A stretch of DNA of 6,573 bases, taken from contig JAFARV010000562.1 in assembly GCA_019245255.1 (NCBI GenBank), forward strand, positions 1 to 6,573, written 5' to 3'. Shown one piece after another: positions 1-6,501 of this stretch (positions are counted from its first letter, which is position 1; each line of letters opens with the position of its first letter). The notes below the pieces were generated by a model. It searched no databases, had not been told where the DNA came from, and saw nothing but the letters and a program-made list of their open reading frames with translations. Made by a program: the position numbers and the translations under genes. This DNA comes from Acidobacteriaceae bacterium (GTDB taxonomy: Bacteria; Acidobacteriota; Terriglobia; Bryobacterales; Bryobacteraceae).

Positions 1-1329
1 CAGCACATTGACCTCGGCGCCTTAAAACCCGACTCGCCCGCGAATCTGGTATCACGGTACGCTGCTGACCTAGCCTCTGCCGGCGAGAGCGAGAACGAAG
101 CCCTCGACTTATGGTCCCCACTTGCTCCCCGGGAACGCGTACATCAGTTCGTCGAAAATGCCCGCAGACAGAGTAATGTTCTCGCTGTGATCGGCGCCGT
201 CCCGCGTCGCGCGTTGGTTGACCTAGCTCTCTCTAATCGGCACGTCACTACTGACGCAAATGGACAGGCTGGTTTCCGCGTGCGTTCATCCGGCGTAGGC
301 GCGCAGGCAGTCTCGACATACGTGGTCCGCAGCAACGGAGAGTTTCGTATCCTCGGCGATGCGCAGATTCCGGACGCCATTGGCCGCCTGGTTCTCTCTG
401 AACTCGATCACGGCGATACCGCAAGCGCCCGGCGCTGGCTCGATTGGGTTCGGGACGACATCAAGATCCATTCCGATGATGATCCTTTGGGCGGGCCAAT
501 GTTCCCGAGAGTCTGGACGCGGGCATCGGACAGCGATGAAAAGAAAATGCGGTATGCGGCCGCCACGCTCATTTTCGACCGTGACGCGTTGCCCATTCTG
601 AAGGAAGCGATCGATTCCACTTCTGAACCCGTGAAGAGCTTCTATCAAATGGCATACCTGCAGGCGTGTGTGGTGTCGCATGCCTGGGAAACGGCACTTC
701 CCTTTGCAGAACAGGTGACCAGGACCTATCCGGAGTCCGATGCCGCACTGGGCGCGGTTGGCTTGATCTACGCAGGTCTAAATCGGTTACAGGACCTTCA
801 CTCAATTCTCCAAGCCAGAATCGATCACAACCCCGACGACCTCACAGCGCGCCGCCAGCTAGCGGAGACTCTCGCGCGCGAGGATAAGTTTGTTGAATCG
901 GAAGCGGCTGCGAAGCAGCTCACGGAGATTTCTACGGCAACTGCCACCGACTGGAACCAATATGGTTGGACTTCGCTCTTCGCCGGCGATGTTACTGAGG
1001 AGAAGATCGATGGCCTGCAGCGTGCGGACAGCAGGAACATCGCGAGCATCCTGCACACTCTCGCGTCTATGTACGCCGAGATTGGAAAAGGGCAGGAAGC
1101 GCGGGAAACGATTCTGCAGGCAATGACGGCTTGGGGTCTGGACGAGCCAAATAGCGATGCCTGGTATGTGTTCGGCCGCATTGCGGAGCAGTATGGAGTG
1201 CCGGAAGCTGCCGCCGTCTACTACGGCAAAGTCGAGCCTCCAAAGGACCGCATTGTTGACTCGCTATCGACTTACTCGCTCGCCCAGCGAAGACTCGCGG
1301 GTTTGAGAAAATCTGCGTCGCACACCTGA
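1..1329 (+). CDS. TPR-like helical repeat protein, 5'-truncated by window edge
   Basis: C-terminal 442 codons of a protein whose start is outside the window. The frame is open from base 1 with no in-frame ATG before position 187; the GTG at 187 is only an internal valine codon. The sequence is mostly alpha-helical with TPR-like pairs. The clearest is at 1036-1125, with the pattern ILHTLASMYAEIGKGQEARE. Less regular repeats cover about 637-930, where helices end in YPESD and NPDD turns typical of TPRs. A conserved-looking segment at 475-519 reads SDDDPLGGPMFPRVW. I recall similar segments in acidobacterial TPR proteins, some with DUF3857/transglutaminase-type N-termini, but the N-terminus is not visible here. 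TPRs usually form protein-binding scaffolds, and no catalytic motif is seen. No signal peptide can be judged. The gene is convergent with tetR and probably unrelated to the pump. Coding status is confident; function is unknown. Confidence 0.85.
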   Translation, partial: QHIDLGALKPDSPANLVSRYAADLASAGESENEALDLWSPLAPRERVHQFVENARRQSNVLAVIGAVPRRALVDLALSNRHVTTDANGQAGFRVRSSGVGAQAVSTYVVRSNGEFRILGDAQIPDAIGRLVLSELDHGDTASARRWLDWVRDDIKIHSDDDPLGGPMFPRVWTRASDSDEKKMRYAAATLIFDRDALPILKEAIDSTSEPVKSFYQMAYLQACVVSHAWETALPFAEQVTRTYPESDAALGAVGLIYAGLNRLQDLHSILQARIDHNPDDLTARRQLAETLAREDKFVESEAAAKQLTEISTATATDWNQYGWTSLFAGDVTEEKIDGLQRADSRNIASILHTLASMYAEIGKGQEARETILQAMTAWGLDEPNSDAWYVFGRIAEQYGVPEAAAVYYGKVEPPKDRIVDSLSTYSLAQRRLAGLRKSASHT

Positions 1330-1332
1330 GCT

Positions 1333-1989
1333 TTACACGCCGCTATTCAATAATGCCTGCAGCGCCATGGTAGCAATGCCCTCTGCGAACTCTGCGGTTA
1401 ATGGAGCATGCCCGGCCAGCAGGCGGAAATAGATTGGTCCATAAATGGCATCCATCACCACCTCGAGGTCGGTATCTGCCGGAAGTCGGCCCTCCACAAT
1501 GTGCTTGCGCAAAAGCGCCTGAGCCTGTTCGCGCCTGGGCCGGATCCAGACCTGCCGAAATGCATCGGCGAACTCTGCATCGCTCTGTGCCGCCGCGATA
1601 AACGCTTTGAAGATTCTGCCGCGCCGTCCGGTCAGGAGCGCGATGAAGTCACTTAGCTGCTCGCGAATGTCGCGCGCCACATCTCCGGTATCGGGGAACG
1701 GGGTCTCTTGCGCCACCTGCTCGCGTAAAGCCTCGATCAGCACCGCACCCTTGTTCGGCCACCAGCGGTAGATTGTCGCTTTACTCGCCCCGGCGCGCTC
1801 GGCAATGGCATCCGCTGTAGTATTCGCGAAGCCCGCTTCCTCGAGGATTTCCAGAGCCGCCGTGAGGATTCTTCCTCGTGCCACCTCGTCGCGAGGCCGG
1901 CCGCGCCCCCTCTGGGCAGCCTCGTCGCCGCCTTCCCGCACTAGCGGCAAATACTCGGGCTGGCTTCTGCCGTTAAGATCTTGCAACAT
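1333..1989 (-). CDS. TetR/AcrR-family transcriptional repressor, probable regulator of the divergent RND pump
   Basis: Complete 218-residue protein, within the usual TetR length range. After a variable, charged N-terminus (residues 1-34, including RGRGRPRDE) comes the TetR DNA-binding domain at about 36-82. It shows ILTAALEILEEAGFANTT, the helix-turn-helix TADAIAERAGASKATIYRWW (about 58-77) and the following WPNK. The remainder (about 85-218) is the helical ligand-binding and dimerisation domain. Its pattern (FIAAAQSDAEFADAFRQVW, PRREQAQALL, IYGPIYFRLL) resembles the TetR C-terminal family seen with IYRWWP-type N-domains. It reads divergently from the RND operon, 114 bp away, so it very likely represses the pump and perhaps itself by binding the dyad at 2045-2071; the ligand is unknown. 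The ATG at 1989 has a GAGGG only 2 nt upstream. The TTG at codon 2 would give better spacing, so the exact start is uncertain by one codon. The stop lies 3 bp from the stop of the convergent TPR gene. Confidence 0.95.
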   Translation of the reverse strand: MLQDLNGRSQPEYLPLVREGGDEAAQRGRGRPRDEVARGRILTAALEILEEAGFANTTADAIAERAGASKATIYRWWPNKGAVLIEALREQVAQETPFPDTGDVARDIREQLSDFIALLTGRRGRIFKAFIAAAQSDAEFADAFRQVWIRPRREQAQALLRKHIVEGRLPADTDLEVVMDAIYGPIYFRLLAGHAPLTAEFAEGIATMALQALLNSGV

Positions 1990-1991
1990 TT

Positions 1992-1996
1992 CCCTC
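1992..1996 (-). promoter_or_regulatory. Putative ribosome binding site of tetR
   Basis: On the minus strand the bases before the tetR ATG read AGAGGGAA. The GAGGG core matches the anti-Shine-Dalgarno sequence but lies only 2 nt from the ATG, closer than the usual 5-9 nt. It lies 5 nt from the TTG at codon 2. This leaves the precise initiation codon open. Confidence 0.5.
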
Positions 1997-2027
1997 TATG
2001 TGATGCGTCCGGCGCCCGGCGGGTACA

Positions 2028-2041
2028 AATTTTCGAAACTT
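2028..2041. repeat. Second short dyad in the control region
   Basis: The bases AATTTTCGAAACTT form an inverted repeat with 6 of 7 pairs matching around a perfect 8-bp TTTCGAAA core. Its centre is 24 bp from the centre of the larger dyad. It could be an accessory operator or part of a promoter, but a dyad this short in AT-rich DNA could also arise by chance. Confidence 0.35.
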
Positions 2042-2044
2042 ATT

Positions 2045-2071
2045 AGTACCGTAAATGATCAGTTAAGTACT
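2045..2071. promoter_or_regulatory. Candidate TetR operator (nested inverted repeat)
   Basis: An inner 18-bp near-palindrome at 2050-2067 reads CGTAAATGATCAGTTAAG, with 7 of 9 base pairs matching around the central TGATCA. It is framed by perfect 5-bp outer arms, AGTAC (2045-2049) and GTACT (2067-2071). The outer and inner centres differ by half a base pair. Size and symmetry suit a TetR dimer or pair of dimers, and the position between the divergent genes supports the role. That it is the operator, and which protein binds it, is inferred. Confidence 0.6.
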
Positions 2072-2090
2072 GCGGCGCTTCGCTCGCCGT
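2072..2090 (+). other. GC-rich hairpin in the 5' leader of the pump operon
   Basis: CGGCG (2073-2077) pairs with CGCCG (2085-2089) around a 7-nt loop, CTTCGCT. A G-U pair (2072-2090) can extend the stem to 6 bp. It ends 13 nt before the permease ATG, where a Shine-Dalgarno site would normally sit. No T-tract follows, so it is not an intrinsic terminator. It may affect translation initiation or mRNA stability if transcription starts upstream of it. Confidence 0.4.
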
Positions 2091-2103
2091 CCCTCGATTC
2101 CTG

Positions 2104-5100
2104 ATGTGGATTGTTAGAACTGCTCTCAACCGGCCTTATACGTTCATAGTTCTTGCGCTGGTGATTTTGATCGTCAGCCCGATCGTCATTCTGCGCACCC
2201 CAACGGACATCTTCCCGAGCATCGATATCCCTGTCATCGCTGCGATCTGGAACTACTCGGGCCTGAACACGCCCGAGATGGAAGGCCGCATTACCTCGGT
2301 GTATGAACGTATCCTGACCACGACCGTTAATGACATCGAACACATCGAATCCACTACTCTCAACGGCACCGCGATAGTCAAGGTCTTCTTGCAGCCCTAC
2401 GCAAGCAGCATCGCCGGTGTGGCGCAGGTGACCGCGGCGAGCCAGACCATTCTCCGGCAGCTTCCGCAGGGCACGGTTCCCCCGCTAATCCTTTCCTATA
2501 ACGCGTCGAGTGTACCTATCATTCAGCTCGGGTTGTCCGGCAAGGGCCTGCAGGAACAGGATTTGAACGACATAGCGTTGAACTTCCTGCGTACTCAGCT
2601 GGTAACTGTCCCCGGGGCGGTAGTCCCGTATCCCTACGGCGGCAAGCAGCGGCAGGTGATGGTGGATCTGAACCCGGCAGAACTGCAGTCCAAGGGCCTT
2701 TCGGGTGTCGACGTGGTGAACGCCGTTGCCAATCAGAACCTGATTCTGCCCTCCGGCACGGCGAAAATCGGCCAGTTTGAGTACGAAGTTGACATGAACG
2801 CCAGTCCTCAGAGCATCGGGGAATTTAACGATTTCCCGGTGAAGGTGGTCAACGGCTCACCCGTATATCTTCGAGATATTGCCAATATCAGGAATGGCTT
2901 CGCTCCGCAGACTAATATCGTCCGCCAAGATGGCCAGCGTGGCGTGCTTGTCAGCATCCTCAAATCCGGCAGCGCGTCGACGCTTGATGTTGTGAAAGGG
3001 ATTAAGACCCTGTTGCCGAAGGTAGCGGCCACACTTCCTCCGGCGCTGCGCATACAGCCCCTCGCCGATCAATCGATCTTCGTCCGTGCCGCTATCAGCG
3101 GAGTAGTACGGGAAGCCATCATCGCTGCTGCGCTAACCGGCCTCATGATTCTGGTGTTTCTCGGCAGTTGGCGCAGCACGCTTATCATCGCGATATCGAT
3201 CCCGCTGTCGATCCTCACGTCTATCTGCGTGCTCAGCGCCCTGCACGAAACCATCAACATCATGACGCTGGGCGGTCTCGCTCTCGCCGTTGGCATCCTT
3301 GTCGATGATGCCACCGTCACCATCGAAAACATCGAGCGCCATCTCGAAGAGGGCCAGCCGCTGAAGGAGGCGATTCTCGAAGGGGCCGCGCAGATCGCCG
3401 TTCCTGCCCTTGTCTCAACGCTTTGTATTTGCATCGTGTTTATCCCGATGTTCTTCCTTAGCGGCGTAGCTAAGTACTTGTTCGTGCCGCTCGCGGAAGC
3501 AGTCGTCTTCGCGATGCTCGCGTCATATGTTTTATCGCGAACCCTGGTACCAACGCTTGCTATGTACCTGCTGCGAGTAAAGCATCACTTTGGCAGAAGC
3601 AGGAACCCGTTTGTGCTCTTTCAGCGTGGTTTTGAGCGTGGTTTCAATCGCGTCCGCGCCCAGTACGAGGCCGTCCTGACCTCGCTGGTTTATCGGCGCA
3701 AAGTCTTCGTTCCACTGTTCTTGTTCATATGCGTGGCTGCGGGATTACTGATTCCGTTTTTGGGCCAGGATTTCTTTCCGAGTACCGACACCGGTCAGTT
3801 CAAACTTCACATGCGCGCCAAAACGGGTACCCGCATTGAAGAGACAGCGCGTCTTTGCGATCTCGTTGACCAGGAGATTCGCAGGACCATTCCAAGCAAC
3901 GAACTTGTATCTGTGCTCGACAACATCGGGCTGCCGTATAGCTCGATCAATATGACGTACAGCAACTCGGGCCAGATTGGTGCGGCCGATGCTGACATCC
4001 TGGTCTCTCTTGCTGAGCACCACCGGCCCACCGACGACTACGTTCGCGAACTGCGCGCCAACTTGCCGCGCGAGTTTCCGGGCACGATTTTCTACATGCT
4101 GCCCGCGGACATCGTCACCCAGATTCTGAACTTCGGTCTTCCCGCTCCCGTAGATATTGAGATCACGGGCAACGATGTCGAATCCAGCCGCGTATTCGCC
4201 GATCGCATCCTGCCGCAGCTACGCCGCATCCCTGGAGCTGTGGACCTACACGTCCAGCAAGTCTTCGATTGGCCACGCCTTCATCTCAATGTCGATCGGA
4301 CCAAGGCGGCCCAGAGCGGATTCACTCAAAACGACGTCGCTCGAAATCTGCTTATAACTTTGAGCGGCAGCTTCCAGACTACGCCGACGTTCTTCCTGAA
4401 CATGAAGAACGGCGTCAATTACAGCGTTGCAACGCAAACGCCCCAGTACGATATCCAGTCGCTCCAGGATCTTCAGAACATACCAATCACGGCAGGCGGG
4501 CAGGGCCAGCCCGAAATCCTCAGCGATGTGGCCCAGATTTCCCGCGGCGACGAGATCGGAGTCGCAACGCACTATAACATTCGCCGCACGGTGGACATCT
4601 ATGGAAATGTTCAGGATCGTGACCTGGGAGCGGTCGGCAAAGATATAGATAAGGTCATTAACACGAATCGAAAGTATTTGCCGAGAGGATCTGAGATCAC
4701 CATGCGCGGCCAGATCGAAACCATGCGCAATTCATTCATTGGGTTGCTCGCGGGACTTGCCGGCGCCATCGTTCTGATTTATCTTCTGATCGTAGTCAAT
4801 TTTCAATCCTGGCTCGATCCGTTCATCATCATTACTGCGCTTCCCGCCGCGCTCGCCGGAATCGTCCTGTTTCTCTTCACTACTTACACCACGCTTAGTG
4901 TTCCGGCATTGATGGGCGCCATCATGTGTATGGGTGTCGCTACGGCTAACAGCATTCTCGTAGTCTCGTTTGCGAAAGATCAGTTGCATGAGCACGGCAA
5001 CGCGATCGAAGCTGCTCTTCAGGCCGGCTCCACCCGCTTCCGTCCCGTACTGATGACAGCACTCGCCATGATCATCGGCATGATCCCTATGGCTATGGGT

Positions 5101-5280
5101 TTGGGCGAAGGCGGGGAACAGAACGCACCTCTTGGCCGGGCCGTTATTGGTGGGCTCCTCTGTGCAACGGTGGCGACTCTCTTCTTTGTACCGGCCGTTT
5201 TCAGCCTGTTGCATGCCTCGCGCAAACCGGAGAGTGACGCACCGGCGGCTCGAACCGAGACCAAGCCTTTACATGCCTGA
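2104..5280 (+). CDS. RND (AcrB/HAE-like) efflux pump inner-membrane permease
   Basis: Complete 1058-residue permease, close to AcrB in length (1049). It exports substrates from the periplasm or inner membrane through a tripartite channel, driven by proton influx. It shows the duplicated RND plan: TM1 about 11-30, porter loop about 31-334, TM2-TM6 about 335-490, TM7 about 534-552, second porter loop about 553-875, and TM8-TM12 about 876-1036. Visible signatures are RTPTDIFPSIDIP after TM1, GILVDDATVTIENIERH in TM4 with the proton-relay pair Asp401-Asp402, QDFFPSTDTGQF after TM7, and RPVLMTALAMIIGMIP in TM11 with Arg978 and Thr985. In TM10 the motif GVATANSILVVSFAKD has Ala948 where AcrB has Lys940. 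The MWIVR start is family-typical, with an in-frame stop at 2056 and no recognisable SD. It is first in the operon, 3 nt before the adaptor gene. Substrate is unknown; the TM4 motif argues against a heavy-metal (CusA-type) pump. Confidence 0.97.
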   Translation: MWIVRTALNRPYTFIVLALVILIVSPIVILRTPTDIFPSIDIPVIAAIWNYSGLNTPEMEGRITSVYERILTTTVNDIEHIESTTLNGTAIVKVFLQPYASSIAGVAQVTAASQTILRQLPQGTVPPLILSYNASSVPIIQLGLSGKGLQEQDLNDIALNFLRTQLVTVPGAVVPYPYGGKQRQVMVDLNPAELQSKGLSGVDVVNAVANQNLILPSGTAKIGQFEYEVDMNASPQSIGEFNDFPVKVVNGSPVYLRDIANIRNGFAPQTNIVRQDGQRGVLVSILKSGSASTLDVVKGIKTLLPKVAATLPPALRIQPLADQSIFVRAAISGVVREAIIAAALTGLMILVFLGSWRSTLIIAISIPLSILTSICVLSALHETINIMTLGGLALAVGILVDDATVTIENIERHLEEGQPLKEAILEGAAQIAVPALVSTLCICIVFIPMFFLSGVAKYLFVPLAEAVVFAMLASYVLSRTLVPTLAMYLLRVKHHFGRSRNPFVLFQRGFERGFNRVRAQYEAVLTSLVYRRKVFVPLFLFICVAAGLLIPFLGQDFFPSTDTGQFKLHMRAKTGTRIEETARLCDLVDQEIRRTIPSNELVSVLDNIGLPYSSINMTYSNSGQIGAADADILVSLAEHHRPTDDYVRELRANLPREFPGTIFYMLPADIVTQILNFGLPAPVDIEITGNDVESSRVFADRILPQLRRIPGAVDLHVQQVFDWPRLHLNVDRTKAAQSGFTQNDVARNLLITLSGSFQTTPTFFLNMKNGVNYSVATQTPQYDIQSLQDLQNIPITAGGQGQPEILSDVAQISRGDEIGVATHYNIRRTVDIYGNVQDRDLGAVGKDIDKVINTNRKYLPRGSEITMRGQIETMRNSFIGLLAGLAGAIVLIYLLIVVNFQSWLDPFIIITALPAALAGIVLFLFTTYTTLSVPALMGAIMCMGVATANSILVVSFAKDQLHEHGNAIEAALQAGSTRFRPVLMTALAMIIGMIPMAMGLGEGGEQNAPLGRAVIGGLLCATVATLFFVPAVFSLLHASRKPESDAPAARTETKPLHA

Positions 5281-5283
5281 AGC

Positions 5284-6501
5284 ATGGAAACAAACGACAA
5301 CGACATGATCGTTCAGCAAGAAACAACAACCAATAGAATTGCGCCGCCATCCTCGGCGCGCTCCCCCGAGCCACGCTCGCACGGCTCATTACGCGGATTG
5401 ATGATTCTCGTCCTTATCGGAGCGGTCATCCTGGCGTTCGTCATCTACACGGGCATTAAGTCCCGGGCGAACGCCGGCACACGGCTCCAGCAGGCGACCA
5501 CTTCGCTTTCCGTACCAGTTGTGTCCGTTGTACGCCCGAAGCTTAGCGCCGGAGCGCAGGAAGTCCTCATTCCGGGCAATATACAGGCCTTCACCGACAC
5601 CCCGATATGGGCGCGCTCCAATGGCTATCTCAAGGCCTGGTATGTCGATATCGGCGCGCGCGTTCACCAGGGACAGTTACTTGCCGAGATTGAAAGCCCT
5701 GAAACCGATCAGCAACTGCAGCAGGCGCGAGAACAGCTCTCCGTCGATGAGGCCAATTTAAAACTCGCGCAGATCACTGCCGACCGATACAACAATCTGT
5801 TCAAAACCGATTCGGTGGCAAAGCAGGACGTAGACAATGCTGTGCAGGACGCCGCAGCGAAAACTGCCACGCTGCGATCCGCTCAAGCAAATGTAAAACG
5901 GCTGGAGGAGCTTGTCTCTTATGAGAAGGTGATCGCTCCTTTCGATGGAGTCATTACTGCACGAAACATCGATGTCGGTGCACTCATCAATGCGGGCGCG
6001 GGGCCCGGGCACGAACTCTTTCACATGGCGTCGATCTCTACGCTTCGCGTCTACGTGCAGGTTCCCGAAGTATACAGCCGTTCTGCCAAGCCTGGCGTCA
6101 CTGCATATCTGACACTCAGCGAATTTCCCGGCCGTCAGTTTCACGGCACCATCGTCCGCAACGCAAATGCCATTGACCCGGCTTCGCGCACGTTGCTGGT
6201 CGAAGTCGACGTCAGGAATCCGACCGGCGAGTTGCTTCCAGGTTCGTACGCATCCGTCCATCTGAAGCTTCCGTCTAAAGTCGAAGCCCTCACGGTCCCC
6301 GTCAACACGCTGCTCTTCCGATCAGAAGGACTGCGGGTTGCCGCTGTCCGCGACGGAAGAGCGCAACTTCTTCCGGTCGTTATAGGTCGTGATTTCGGCG
6401 AGGATGTCGAACTCGTCTCCGGTATTAACAAGGGCGACCTCATCGTCGTGAATCCCAGCGATTCCATCGTGTCTGGCCAGCAGGTCCAGGTTGCTAAGTA
6501 A
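5284..6501 (+). CDS. RND efflux periplasmic adaptor (membrane fusion protein, HlyD/AcrA family)
   Basis: Complete 405-residue adaptor that bridges the permease to the outer-membrane channel. It has a cytoplasmic N-terminus rich in Ser, Pro and Arg (1-37) and one membrane anchor (about 38-57, GLMILVLIGAVILAFVIYTG). There is no cysteine, so it is anchored by its TM helix rather than by lipid as AcrA is. Split lipoyl halves follow, at about 105-140 (WARSNGYLKAWYVDIGARVHQG) and 214-247 (KVIAPFDGVITARNIDVGALI). Between them is an alpha-hairpin (about 141-213) with DRYNNLFKTDSVAKQDVD at its tip. A beta-barrel (about 253-330) and membrane-proximal domain (about 331-405) complete the fold. In the hairpin, Arg168 and Leu172 fit the RLS motif for TolC docking but the Ser position is Ala179. 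The ATG lies 3 nt after the permease stop without a strong SD, suggesting coupling; Met8 is an alternative start. Its stop overlaps the next ATG. Confidence 0.96.
   Translation: METNDNDMIVQQETTTNRIAPPSSARSPEPRSHGSLRGLMILVLIGAVILAFVIYTGIKSRANAGTRLQQATTSLSVPVVSVVRPKLSAGAQEVLIPGNIQAFTDTPIWARSNGYLKAWYVDIGARVHQGQLLAEIESPETDQQLQQAREQLSVDEANLKLAQITADRYNNLFKTDSVAKQDVDNAVQDAAAKTATLRSAQANVKRLEELVSYEKVIAPFDGVITARNIDVGALINAGAGPGHELFHMASISTLRVYVQVPEVYSRSAKPGVTAYLTLSEFPGRQFHGTIVRNANAIDPASRTLLVEVDVRNPTGELLPGSYASVHLKLPSKVEALTVPVNTLLFRSEGLRVAAVRDGRAQLLPVVIGRDFGEDVELVSGINKGDLIVVNPSDSIVSGQQVQVAK

Larger units (their letters stand above)
1990..2103. promoter_or_regulatory. Divergent control region between tetR and the RND operon
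   Basis: A 114-bp intergenic region that must carry the promoters of both tetR (leftward) and the pump operon (rightward). Its middle (about 2024-2071) is AT-rich compared with the flanking coding DNA and holds two dyads (2028-2041 and 2045-2071), so promoters and repressor sites probably overlap there. I could not pick -35/-10 hexamers with confidence on either strand; partial matches exist, but none has both good boxes and 17-bp spacing. No small ORF or RNA gene is evident. Confidence 0.7.

Noticed and set aside
187..189. GTG as the start of the TPR gene
   Set aside because: The same frame is open and coding-like back to base 1, so the true start is outside the window. The GTG encodes an internal valine.
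286..681. 131-codon antisense ORF in the TPR gene
   Set aside because: The plus-strand frame is continuous through it and has sensible helical repeats; the antisense product resembles nothing known to me.
2009..2020. GC-rich CCGG-CGC-CCGG element near the tetR start
   Set aside because: Only a 4-bp self-complementary stem with a 3-nt loop in GC-rich DNA; too weak to call a hairpin or operator.
2072..2100. Intrinsic terminator or attenuator before the permease
   Set aside because: The hairpin is followed by TCCCTCGATTCCTG rather than a T-tract, and there is no leader peptide or alternative stem that I can see.
3069..3434. 121-codon antisense ORF in the permease
   Set aside because: Opposite the TM2-TM5 region including the conserved Asp-Asp motif; its Met/Ser/Arg-rich translation is a frame shadow.
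4732..5214. 160-codon antisense ORF inside the permease gene
   Set aside because: It lies opposite the transmembrane TM8-TM12 coding region, and its Arg/His/Asp-rich composition is typical of reverse-complement shadows. No recognisable domain.
5758..6261. 167-codon antisense ORF inside the adaptor gene
   Set aside because: Fully covered by the clear adaptor CDS, with low-complexity shadow composition and no family motif.
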